Of a stretch of 64,000 nucleotides of DNA, positions 13,539-25,104 are shown piece by piece. Origin of the DNA: Rhizopus sp. PT2906 (Eukaryota > Mucoromycota > Mucoromycetes > Mucorales > Rhizopodaceae). Below the pieces are notes generated by a model, which was given only the letters and a program-made list of their open reading frames with translations, did no database searches and had not been told where the DNA came from. The first letter of the stretch is position 1, and each line of letters opens with the position of its first letter. A program made the translations under genes and the position numbers. The stretch spans positions 1 to 64,000 of the forward strand of contig JAMYHX010000009.1 in the NCBI GenBank assembly GCA_025529335.1, read 5' to 3'.

Positions 13539-14439
13539 AAAAGCAACTTACTACTAATAGTTTTACTTTATTCAGCATTATGTTTCTGTATCTACGTGAT
13601 ATAAAACTTATTTATTGTTCAAATGCACTTTATGAAGGAGGTTTCGCGGTTACTCATATTTTTGGCACACTATATTTAATATTCTACATAGTAAACGCAA
13701 AAGTTTATTTATCGAAAATTTAATACGCTTTTATATTATAATATGTTGAGAATTAGTTTAAGCAATATTTATGTACTTATTCGCACATTTATATGTAATT
13801 CTTTGGAAAGTCCTTATCAAAGTTATTACATTTTTAAATCCTTAACTTTAGGTATGGGCATAGTGCCACAGTTTTTACGATTTAGAGGGTTTATTCGAAT
13901 ACATTCTTAGCTTTAAGGGAAGCGTAACGATTTTCAGTATATTAGGTACATGTACCTATATTTTAATTTGAAAGTATTTACTAAAAAGACCTCATACTCC
14001 AATTTAAATTCGTGTATATGATATTTCTGTTCTAAATTTTTTACATTTTGTATTGCGTGTAAATAATTGCAATTCTATGAATACAACATATCAATGAAAG
14101 TTCAAAATTATTGTAATAGTTGAATATGCCAGTGATTACTCAGTAACATCTTTCCAAACGAGTTTTTTTTTTTTGTCTTTGCAATTCTAAAAGAATGAGC
14201 CTATAAATAACAAATCATAATGACATAAAACTACATTGAGGATACTAAAATTGACAACAGTATAATGCGGATTACAATGACAAAAATAATGCTATTCACA
14301 GACATCAGTTCTCCATATAATAGCAAGGTGCTCATTGTTATTTGTTGAGTATATATTGAGTCCAAATTTTTATTAAAAAGTAATCATATCCATCTAAATT
14401 AAGTTTTACAAAAACAAAGAAAATCGATCAAATAGCAAC

Positions 14440-14862
14440 ATGCCATCCTCAATTTCATCAAAATCAACAAGATCATCAGGGTCCTCAGGGTCCTCATCAT
14501 ATTCTTCTGGTAGTCAAGATTGTGGATGCAGTAATGAAGCTATTGGAGCATGGATCTTTATTCCTTTGATTGCTGCAGTCGGTATGATTCTTGCTCTTAC
14601 CCTCACACAACAAGAGCCTTTCAGTGATGTGGCTAGAGATAATAGCGAAGCTGAATTTTACGATGGTTATGCTAATATAGAGGACGTAGTAGCTCTACCT
14701 GAAAATGCTTATTATGTTGATACTACCTTGAACAATACTTTAAATGACACTTCAAGCATTACTATTAGTAATTTTGAAAAGAATATTATGGGAAACACTA
14801 CTCATAATATGATCAAAAGGAACTTTGCTGTAAAGGTTGTGGCATTAGAGCAACTTGACTAG
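14440..14862 (+). CDS. Small single-pass membrane protein of unknown function
   Basis: A single-exon frame of 140 residues starting MPSSISSKS. Residues 1-27 are almost pure Ser/Gly/Thr, then a short Cys pair (CGC), then one hydrophobic segment at about residues 36-56 (AWIFIPLIAAVGMILALTL). The remainder is acidic and Asn-rich with several N-x-T/S sites (NNT, NDT, NTT), as expected for an extracytosolic domain. The low-complexity N-terminus and membrane helix suggest a type III or tail-inside membrane protein. I recognise no family. The start ATG follows an A-rich leader typical of the genes here. Confidence 0.55.
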   Translation: MPSSISSKSTRSSGSSGSSSYSSGSQDCGCSNEAIGAWIFIPLIAAVGMILALTLTQQEPFSDVARDNSEAEFYDGYANIEDVVALPENAYYVDTTLNNTLNDTSSITISNFEKNIMGNTTHNMIKRNFAVKVVALEQLD

Positions 14863-15212
14863 AGTCTAAACGACAACTGTACATTTTTAATAATAAAATA
14901 TCTATACCTAAAGCAATATTTTTAAAGCATTTTAATTGAAGGTTTTATATTTGAATTAGCAACTTTTTATCCTTGAGCTTGTTAGATATAATAAGATTTT
15001 CGTTGGCCCATTAATAACTGTATCTCGGAGTACACAACTCTTCATACAACAAGCTACACATTGCCTAAATGTGACTCCTGGAGCTACACTATTCAACATT
15101 CAGACGCGTGCTTTTGCGCGACAGTTTATTTAAAGAGGTAGGAACAGAAAGGAATTTGGCAAAAAAAAAATACTTTTTTTTTTTTTTTTTTTTTTTTGGT
15201 TTTATAAACAAA
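14863..15212. other. Intergenic: TOP2 upstream region
   Basis: No gene seen. A 20-base T run at about 15178-15197 lies only 15 bases before the TOP2 start codon, probably in its leader. Confidence 0.5.
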
Positions 15213-18200
15213 ATGAGTGATTATGAAGACGACTCTCAAGTTTACGAAATCGACTCTGATTTCCAAGATGATGATGTTTTCGAATTAGATGGTGATTCAG
15301 GCGATGAATATAATGCACCTGCACCAAAGGTATGAATGGATATCATGTTACTTCAGTCTATACTCATTTTGTACTATAGAAACGTAAAACTGCAGCTTCT
15401 AAATCTAAAGATACGGATTCAGTCCCTGTCAAAAAGACACCAATTAAGAGAACATCGAAGAAGAAGGTAGTTGTTGACTCAAATGATGGTGATGAGAATA
15501 CTTTTCCTCTTGCTCCCATTTTCAATCTTGAATCTTCTAAAAAAGCTGCTACTCCAAAGAAAACTACTACAAAAGCAACTAAACCCAAAAAGACAATAGT
15601 TTCTACTGATAAAGCTGATGATTCATTGGAAGGCTCATCAGAATCACCATCTACACCAAAGCCCAAAGCGGCTAGAAAGAAGCCCACAACTCCAAAAGCA
15701 CCCAGAAAAACCAAGGCTACAACCACTGATTCAACTTTAGATGCGTTTGTCTCACAAGATACAGAGATGGCAGAAGCATCTGACCTTGTTGATAGCAACG
15801 AAACTACACCTGGACCTGAGAAAACAATCGAAGAAATTTACCAAAAAAAGACACAATTGGAACACATTTTGCTTCGTCCCGATACCTATGTTGGTTCTAT
15901 TGAATCTGAAGAACAAGAAATGTATGTATTCGATTCCGAGGAAAACGTTATCGTTAAAAAGAAGATCAAATATGTTCCTGGATTGTACAAAATCATTGAT
16001 GAAATTTTAGTAAATGCTGCTGATAACAAGGTAAAATTCTTACTTCAAAGATTGATAAATTTGCTTACAAACTTTGCTATAGATTCGTGACCCAACAATG
16101 AATGCAATTCAAGTTGTTATCGATCGTGAACAAAATTTCATTTCCATTTTCAACAATGGTAATGGTATTCCTATTACAATGCACAAAGATGAGAATTGCT
16201 ATGTTCCTGAGTTGATTTTCGGTCATCTTTTGACTTCTTCCAATTACGATGACAACGAAAAGAAAGTTACTGGCGGTCGTAATGGTTATGGTGCTAAACT
16301 TTGTAACATTTTTAGTACTGAATTTACTGTCGAAACTGGTGATAAAGAACGTAAACTCAAATATAAGCAAGTTTTCAAGAAAAATATGTCAGTTACAGGT
16401 AAACCTATCATCACTCAAAATTCTAAAGGTGATCAGTATACACGTATTTCATTCAAACCTGATCTTGAAAAGTTTAATTTGACGGAAATGGATGAAGATT
16501 TTGAAGCATTAATTAAAAAACGTGTTTATGATTTGGCTGGTATTTGTAAAGGTGTAAATGTGTCTTTGAATGGTACCAAGATTGAAATTAAAAACTTCCA
16601 AGATTACTGTCAATTGTATAATAAAACCATGGAATTCCGTCCAAAAGAAGGTGCACCTACCATTATTGCTGACAATAGTAAAGATAGCCCTCGTTGGACT
16701 GTAAACTTTGCTGTCAGTGATGGTCAATTCAATCAAGTTAGTTTCGTCAACAGTATTTGTACTGCAAAAGGTGGTACTCATGTCAATTACATTGCAGATC
16801 AAATTGTAAAGTTTTTACTTCCTGAAGTCCAGAAAAAGGCACACAGCAAGAGCATTCGTCCTTTCCAAATTAAAAACCACATGTCTCTTTTCATCAATTG
16901 TTTGATCGAAAATCCTGCTTTTGATTCTCAAACTAAAGAGAACATGACATTGCGTGCCAGTGCTTTTGGTTCCACATATAAAATGAGCGATGCCTTCATT
17001 AAACACATTAAAAATTCCGGTATTGTTGATAACATTGTAAGATGGGTAAAGTTCAAGGAAGATGAGCAAATGTCAAAAGCTGATAAAACTAGTATGGCTC
17101 GCCGTCTCAAAATTCCCAAGCTTGAAGATGCTAATTTGGCCGGTGTTCGACCTCATAATAAGACCTGTACCTTGATTTTGACAGAAGGTGACTCTGCCAA
17201 AGCCCTTGTTCTCAGTGGTCTTTCTGTTGTTGGTCGTGATAAGTATGGTGTTTTCCCACTTCGTGGTAAGGTTCTTAACGTACGTGATGCTACAAATACA
17301 CAAATTATGAACAATGCAGAAATTACCAACATAAAAGCCATCCTTGGTTTGAAGCATGGTAAAACTTATACAGATGTAAGTGAATTGAGATACGGCAAGT
17401 TGATGTTGATGACCGATCAAGATCATGATGGTTCCCACATCAAGGGTCTTTTGATTAATTTCATCGACAGTATGTTCCCTTCTTTGTTGGATATTCCAGG
17501 TTTCTTGTTGGAATTCATTACTCCTATTATTCGTTGTAAACACAGGAGAACAAAGCAAGAAATTACTTTCTTTACCATCCCTGAATACGAGACATGGGCC
17601 GAAGAACACAACCGTAACAGTGAATGGGAACCTAAGTATTTCAAGGGTTTGGGTACATCTGATAAAGCTGATGCTCGTAAATACTTTAGTCAATTGGAAA
17701 TTCACAAGAAAGAATTCGCAACTCCAACTGCCGAAGCTCGTGAACTTGTTGATATGGCTTTCAACAAAGACAGAGTCAATGATCGTAAAACCTGGTTGGA
17801 TACTTATGAGCCTGGAATCTTTATTGATCATAATGTCAGCAAGATTCGAATTGATGATTTTGTCAATCGTGAATTAATGCTGTTCAGTATGGCTAATAAC
17901 ATTCGTACTATTCCCAGTATTGTAGATGGTTTTAAACCTGGCCAACGTAAGGTATTCTTTGGTGCTTGTAAACGTGGAAAGAATACTGAAGTTAAGGTTG
18001 CCCAATTCGCAAATTATGTTGCTGGTATTACACAATATCATCACGGTGAAGCTACAATTGCTTCAACTGTTATTAACATGGCTCAAGATTTCGTTGGTAG
18101 TAATAATATCAATTTGCTTGTTCCTGCTGGTCAATTCGGTACTCGTCATGAAGGTGGTAAATCTGCTGCTAGTCCTCGTTATCTTTTCACTCGTCTTCAC

Positions 18201-19580
18201 AAAATTGCTCGTTTAATCTTCCATCCCGATGATGATGAGCTCTTGAATTACTTGATTGAGGAAAACAAACCCATTGAACCTGAATGGTATGTTCCTATTC
18301 TTCCCATGATTCTTGTTAACGGCGCAGATGGTATTGGTATGGGTTGGAGTACCAATGTGCCCAACTTTGATCCAAAGGAAATTGTGCAAAATCTTCTCCG
18401 TATTATGAATGAAGAGGAGCTTGTTCCTATGCGTCCTTGGTTTAGAGGTTTCAAGGGAGAAATTGTACCTGAAACTGGTAAATTCGTTACTAAAGGTATT
18501 GCTGAAATAAATTCAGAGGGACTTATCAAGATTACTGAATTGCCCCTTCGTATCTGGACTGATACTTACAAGGACTTTTTGGATATGTGTCGTGACCCCA
18601 AGGATAATAAGAAACCTCCCATTCTAATTTCAGTAAGTATACATAATTTACAATATCGCATCACAACATAATTTCTGATTATATTGTCTTTTCTAGGATT
18701 ATTTTAACAATTCTACTGATACTGCTGTAGAACTTTCACTTGAAGTGGATGAAGCAAATTTGGCAAAGGCAGAATCTGGTGATATTCACAAGATTCTCAA
18801 ACTTACTTCCAATCTCAATACAACTAATATGGTTTGCTTCAACCAGGATGGCAAGCTCAAGAAATATAATTCTGCTGAAGAAATCTTGATGGAGTTCTAC
18901 CCATTACGTCTTGAGTATTATATTAAGAGAAAAGTAAGATACGTTTTTATTTCAGCTCGTTAAAAAACACGTCTAATCATCTTTTGCAATAGCAACATCT
19001 CATTAATGTTCTTCAAGATGAATACGATCGTCTTGAAAACAAAGCAAACTTTATTGATCTTGTCATTAAAAAGAAGTTGATCTATGTTAATCGTAAGGAA
19101 CAAGATGTTATTGCCGACATGAAGAAGCATGGTTTGAAACAAATGTTCCCTCGTAAGAAGAAGAGCGCTTTGATTATAGAAGATGACGAGGATGAAGCGA
19201 ATAATAAGGACAAGGACGGTACAGGTTATGAATATTTGTTCTCTATCAATGTTCGTGGATTCACAGCTCAAAAGGTTGCTGAAGCACTTAAATTAAAGGA
19301 TGCTAAATTTCTTCAACTCCAAGACATTCAAGGTACACCTCCAAAGACTTTCTGGCGTCGTGACCTTGAAGCTCTTTTGAAGGAATGGGATAATATATTG
19401 GAAGAAGATGAATTGCTTGCAAGTCAGGCACAACCTCTCGCTACCAAGAGAGCTAAAAAGAGAAAGAGAGTTGTAAAGAAGAAGACTGAGGTCAAGGAGG
19501 AGGAGGATGATGCTAAAGATGCAACTCCTACTGCTACCAACTCTATCACCGCTGCTACTGTTACTGCTGTAGAGGAGTAG
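15213..19580 (+). CDS. TOP2: DNA topoisomerase II
   Basis: Five exons (15213-15329, 15380-16030, 16083-18632, 18697-18933, 18993-19580) encode about 1380 residues. Motifs in order: GHKL ATPase with RNGYGAKLCNIFS near residues 322-334, TOPRIM with EGDSAK (Glu about 624) and DQDHDGSH (Asp 701/703/705), and the winged-helix catalytic tyrosine in SPRYLFTRL (Tyr about 956). It passes one duplex through another to untangle sister chromatids and relax supercoils. Unusually, the ATPase core starts only near residue 188. The preceding stretch is acidic, then Lys/Thr/Pro/Ala-rich with KRK and KKP motifs, much like the family's C-terminal domain, while the part after the catalytic core is shorter than in yeast (1428 residues, Tyr782). 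The C-terminus still ends in a basic KRAKKRKR signal and an acidic tail. Confidence 0.97.
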
Positions 19581-20882
19581 TTTAATTATTATACAAGTAC
19601 TACTATTGAATAAAAAAAAGTGATTATTGAGTAAATACGCATTTTACATAGCCTTTAAGAGACTGATCAATAGCGAAAAAAGGTGCTACCTTTATATTTA
19701 CCCCTCTACGATCAGAATGAAATATAACAAAAATTCGAGTTTTTGAAAATCAAAAAATATCGATATAGTCTTGAAATGAAAGGCTACACTTTGCTATAGT
19801 GCATGTATTTTGACGTTTGTTATATACCCGAAAGCAATCCTTCAAATAAGCGAATATTTCGATTTTTGTAACCTTTTTTTTTTTTTTTTTTTTTTTCCAA
19901 ATGCCATAATTGCAATAAAATACACCATCTGTCTATTTTACATTCGTAAATGACATTTGAAAGGTTGCCATACAGCCAAAAATAAGGCATGTCGGGGATT
20001 GAAACGGTTATGTTTTTTTTTTATCGTTTTTCCAGAAAAAAAAACACAAAAAACAGAAAAGCCAAAAAATTGCAATGAATTGAATAATAAGCAGTATGTG
20101 TTATTTTAAGATTTTCAATGCAAATTTTTATGGAGAATAAGATAATGCAAAAAATATTAGAAGTTTTCACCAAAAATAATGAGTAAAATTGAAAAAACTG
20201 AAAATCGATTTTTCCAAGAAAAGAAAGAATTTTGATATTAGAATATTGCAATTGATATTTGTATGCAATAGAGTAGATCTGTAGTTACATTCTGAATACT
20301 TCCACAGCTCTGTAGCTCAATTTTTCGTTGAGTTATTGTCAATAATAAAATTTTCGAAAAAAATCATGAGTATATACTCATGATTTTTTTCAGGTCGGAA
20401 TTTCAACTTTTTAAGCAGTATATGTTTGGAAATTTAGAGAATTCTCATAAAATATCCAATTTTTAGGGGAATAGCGCTCATTATCCCTCTAGAATAGAAG
20501 TATATATCTATAAAGAATAATACTGAGAGCCAGCAGTACGCACTAAACGGAAATTTAAATGTTAAACAGTTCCATAAAAAAGCTAAATTAAAAGGTGAAA
20601 GGCAAAAAATTACATAATACGTGCAACTGGTAGTTTTTAAGCTATAGATTCTTACAATATTATACATCAGTTGGTAATATTATTTGAGCTGGTCGATATG
20701 TTTACAAAATAATCTATTTTATAACGAATTCAAATGGAAAGAAATGAGAGTGGAAACATTTACAAGGCTTGTTTATGGAAATAATCCGACACCCATTTGC
20801 TGACTGCTTCTTCTCTTTATTATTAAGCTTTCGATTAACTTCTGTCAACTAGTTCTTTGGTTTTTTTTCCAAGTTGTTAAAA
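19581..20882. other. Intergenic region with palindrome
   Basis: No gene seen between TOP2 and RTP1. It holds a 22-base T run near 19875-19896, a perfect 36-base palindrome at 20356-20391, and a T/A-rich leader before 20883. Confidence 0.6.
20356..20391. repeat. Perfect 36-base palindrome
   Basis: Two 18-base arms meet without a spacer at GTAT/ATAC. The outer part is A7 opposite T7 and the inner part is TCATGAG opposite CTCATGA. As DNA it could extrude a cruciform; as RNA it would form a hairpin with almost no loop. It lies in the TOP2-RTP1 spacer, far from either coding end (about 780 bases after TOP2 and 490 before RTP1). Confidence 0.9.
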
Positions 20883-23879
20883 ATGTTAAATCATGAGCAA
20901 GATAAAGACAAATTGAGAGAATGTTTATTAATTGCCCATCAATTAGTGGGAGAAAAAGTAGAAATTAAAGAAGAGGGTGAATATACAATCTGTATTTTTC
21001 ATTAATCTCGAAATTAATATATTTAAAACCTTAGGTTCAATTGAGGAAACGCTTGTAAATCGACTTGAGAAGTTAGATATCAATACAAATGATAAAGAGC
21101 CTCGAAAAGCTTTTGTAGATGAATGCTTGAAAGTATTATTACAAATTCAAACAGCTTTATTAGCTGTTTGTGAATCAGGAGGTAAGGAATAAATTGAGTT
21201 ATTGATCAATTAATAGAAAATTTATGCAAATAAATTTATTAGTAAATGAAGGCGATAAAGACTATCTGGGTGTACGAGATTTTAGGTTGATACATACATT
21301 GCTTCAAGTGATTATATCTTGGGGATTTTATCCTTGTTTTCTACCTGGTGTTGGCGTACCTTTATCAAAAAGAGTGAAATCTGGCTATACAAACCATGGT
21401 ATATCATTGCATTCATTCAGCATAATTTAACATGGCTAAAACCCGCCTTTTTATTAATATCATTATTTTTAGAATTACTGTCAAAAGATGAAAAAGATCA
21501 ACAAGACCATCAACCGCAAACAGTATCTACAGAAACAATATATTTATTACTTCATCTAGTTACACCTTTAGTGGATGTCATTGCACATGGCGAAAAAGTG
21601 CCAAGCAGTAAAAATTATACAACTGTTGCCTCAATCTTAATGTCTCGCCATTTACCAGATTTATATGCAGCTTTATTAGAATTGGCTTATGCACCTACAT
21701 CAGCATTTCAGCAACAAACGCAAACATCTACTATTGAGACAGCATCTCCAACAATGCTCATGACACCGGGAAATATGATGCAACAAGTTAAAAAGCAAAT
21801 TGGGCTCAAAAGAGAAGAAAGAGACAAATGTGCTCGTATGTTCATGTGGTTATTTGATCGATCTGATTTACCCAGAGCCATGGAATCATTAATGGCACTT
21901 TTGGGTAATTCACCCCTTCATCCTGTACCTAACTGGCTTCGTACAATTTGTGGTAGATTTCTTTCTCGTATTTTATTAAAACCAAATGGAGTTGCTATTG
22001 TATTGGAATTCACAATTGGCCATGTAGATCAATGTAAGAGCAAATGATTTTAAAGTATATTTTTACTAAAGCTAGCAGTAGTACAATTAGCCCAATTAGA
22101 AAGTATATCAAAGCTAATTTTATCAGTTCCACAACAAATGACATCGATTGAAAGCTATTATGCTATAATTACTCCACAATTACTAGAATTGCTTGAAAAA
22201 GAACCGCTATCATCACCCACATGTCAGGCAGTAACATTTATTATTGGGCGCATTATAGGAAAACATACAGATCTCGCCAAGATTTATATTGTGGATAGGA
22301 TTGTTGGACCATTATTGACTGCATGGAATACAACAGAATATGATACAATTGATAATAGTAGTAATATGGATCGGGTATCCTTGTCAGAAGATGCATTAAC
22401 AACCCTACTACATACACTTCATCGTGTTATGATTGGAGGAGAACCATCACCAGATATCATTCAAACATTTCTATCATCATCTGTTGCACCTTTATATCAC
22501 TTGTATGAATTTACAGTACATTCCAAGTCAATATTAAGACAAACAGTTCTAGATTTACTATCTACCTATTTCCGTATAACAACTACATCAGATGCTATCC
22601 GTGAATTGAAGCGCATATTGCTGGATAAGGTTGATTTAAGTGGCGCTCGTGTGGCATACTTTGCCCCAGGACCTTTGGGTGGCGTTGTACTACGATTAAG
22701 AAGGTAAATGTTTGTTTGTTTGTATGGGAAATATCGTTTTAAAACTATTTTAGATCACCTAAATTACTCGCTGGTAATGAATTACCCATTCATGCAGGAA
22801 TTTTAGTTGAATTTTTACAAATGAGTGATAACGCTGATTTATGTGGTGATTTTTTTGTATTTCTACTAAATGAGTATTCATCACTACAATCAAGAAAACA
22901 AGATCCCAAAGTGTAAATATCGTGTTTTATATTATTTATTTGGCGTAAAAAAAAAAAAAAAAAAAAAAGTGCACTAATTAAGAATTGTTTATAGTATTTT
23001 ATTAACACTTCATCTTATTATGGGAATGTTGGATACATTGGGTCCCACTATTCTTGGTAAACCAACACAAATTATTTCATTTGCAAACAATATCGTACAA
23101 GATCATGTGGAGAGGTTATTTAAAAAGAAAGAAAAGAGAAAGCAAAGTAATAGTGATAGTAATAGTTTTCCTGATATCGCAAATATAGTAGATCAGCAGG
23201 AATTACAGGATATTCAAGATGCTGCTCACGACGAACAATTTTCATTAGAAGATGATTTTGAATCATTGGTTTTAGCTATTAATTTAATACGTGCTGTCCT
23301 TCATGAAAATGATGAACTAGATAATCAAGCCATTCAACTTTTAAGAGCATCTGTGGAACCATTAAAACAACTAGAGAAATATCCATTTGAACTTGTACAG
23401 GAATCTGTCAATGAGGTTTTATTAGCAATTACATCATATTTGTCTGCACAGAAAATGTCTGGTATGAAACAAACATCAGGTACATCATTAGAAGCAAGCA
23501 AAGAGAAATACAGAGATGCCATGAAATCACTACAAGATGACCTTTTACCTATTCGTGCTCATGGAATGGGCATGCTGAAAGAAATGGCGTTAGCTAAAGA
23601 TCCTCTCGTTTCTTCTGGAGAAGGACTTGATCAATTATTAGATATTTTTGTTAGATTAGTACAAGATGAAGACAGTTATATATATCTAAATGCGGTCAAA
23701 GGTTTATCAGCAATGACTGATGCTTATGGAAATCAAATTATCAAAAAGTTGGGCGAGATTTATAGTGATGCTGATCAAAAATTAGATAATAGACTTCGTA
23801 TTGGTGAAGCATTATTACAAACAATTCAGCGATGTGGTGATGCATTAGGAAAATATGGTATGTTATGCTTTTTTTTTTA

Positions 23880-23880
<1 letters not shown>
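20883..23880 (+). CDS. RTP1: RTP1/TANGO6-like protein, apparently truncated at its C-terminus
   Basis: Seven exons can be joined: 20883-20976, 21035-21181, 21243-21398, 21473-22033, 22079-22703, 22754-22912 and 22995-23857 (or read on to a stop at 23878-23880), giving about 870 residues of helical-repeat protein. The last exon contains the conserved central block of the Rtp1/Tango6 family (RAHGMGMLKEMAL, DEDSYIYLNAVKGL, RLRIGEALLQTIQRCG). In yeast Rtp1 helps assemble and import RNA polymerase II into the nucleus; the animal relative TANGO6 has been linked to secretion. The family normally continues with a further C-terminal helical domain (RTP1_C2). Here the exon runs into a donor-like GGTATG, a T run and a 46-base poly(A) tract, and nothing downstream resembles that domain. 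It is either a real truncation, a misassembly at the homopolymer, or a much diverged end. Confidence 0.8.

Positions 23881-23881
<1 letters not shown>

Positions 23882-23927
<46 letters not shown>
23882..23927. repeat. Poly(A) tract of 46 bases
   Basis: Longest uninterrupted A run in the window after the left edge. It lies directly behind the last recognisable RTP1 exon, either inside a terminal intron or at a breakpoint. Confidence 0.9.
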
Positions 23928-23929
<2 letters not shown>

Positions 23930-25104
23930 GAATATAATGTTATTAATTACTCTTTAATAAAGAAATCACAGGAACTTGAAGGAAATTGTAGTTGATATGG
24001 GATATAAAGTTGAGATATTTACTAGGCATCAGCTATTGCATGATGATAAAATTTTAAATCAGTTTGAATGTAGAACTTCTGTAGAAAAACGCTCATTATT
24101 ATGATTATTATATTGTTTGCTATATACCTGTAATTGGTTTGCCGTATGTACAAAGGAGCCTGCTCATACCTCATTAAAGCTTATATTTATCGTCCTTTAA
24201 TAAACCATAGTAAAACTAATAAGTTAATTAATCTTTATCAATTGCATTTTTTTTTTTCAACAAAAGAACTACTTTCAAATTACATTACTGGAACATATTT
24301 AAAGGATAATTACTAAAATAATTAAGGTTACTATCGTCATTAAAGTCTTTATATAATAGAGCTAAATATTTGCACTTTTTTTAAGGTACTCACTCTTTCT
24401 CTGAGCGTACTCACTCTTTTTCCACTGGTATTACCAAGACATTTTCTCTGGGATTATGGAGTTTCTTTGAGATTGGTGTATGCGTTTTAAGATTGTCAAA
24501 ACTTCGCGAAATGATAAGATTTCTGGTATTGGAAGTTGGAGTAGCTTTTGAAGCACTGATTGTCTTTCTTATCTTTTTTTAACGGTAGAAGATTAACTGT
24601 ACTTCCGTTCGTTTTGGTCATAATATAGCTGTGTGCTTAGTATAATATGTACTATAGTTAATAGAGTAAACTTTCGAAAGTGAAGGTTTATATGATTTAC
24701 TTTTTATGGCATCAATTTGACATCAGCATTTTAATACGTTATTTATTTTTGCAAATTTTCATAAAAATCAATCCTGTGGAAATCCTGAAGATTATACTAA
24801 GGAATATTTTTCTACAGAAGCCCTATATTGAAATTGATTCAAGATAGTATCGTCATGTAAAAGCTGATGTCTGGAATATGCTACCATTTTATATCCTAAA
24901 TCAATCAAATTTCTCTGATTTCTGACATTGAAAATATTTAATAACAATGCGTTACTTTCATTTTTTCGATTTACTTGTGTCCCAACATTTTAAGCTACAG
25001 TTAAATCGCTCAGAAAGCCAGACTACCGGACTGCCAGACTAAATGTATGACTGAACCATGGTTTTAAAAAGTATGCATCTATTTTATAATGAAAATCATC
25101 TACG
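23928..25104. other. Intergenic region upstream of Fanzor remnant
   Basis: No gene supported. A 12-base word TACTCACTCTTT is repeated at about 24388 and 24409, separated by nine bases. Frames directly after 23973 (up to about 24102) are open for some 40 codons but show no similarity I can name; they could be the eroded tail of RTP1. Confidence 0.45.

Larger units (their letters stand above)
9879..14439. other. Gene-poor AT-rich region with old repeats
   Basis: No gene is supported. The region holds T- and A-runs (9892-9908, 11029-11044, 11490-11502, 13498-13536), a TA microsatellite near 13326-13351, two copies of the diverged repeat in opposite orientation (11908-12105 and 12782-13026) and a short inverted repeat (11655-11712). 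Short frames such as those at 12523-12735 and 13412-13723 run through homopolymers and look accidental. Confidence 0.55.

Noticed and set aside
13412..13723. 103-codon frame containing poly-Lys
   Set aside because: It runs through a 39-base poly(A) tract; both sides lack codon bias or domains.
16098..18671. Long minus-strand and alternate-frame reading frames inside TOP2
   Set aside because: They mirror the codon bias of the plus-strand gene; the plus frame has all Top2 motifs.
24388..24420. Two copies of TACTCACTCTTT as a possible CRISPR-like or satellite array
   Set aside because: Only two copies, nine bases apart, in eukaryotic DNA; no array.
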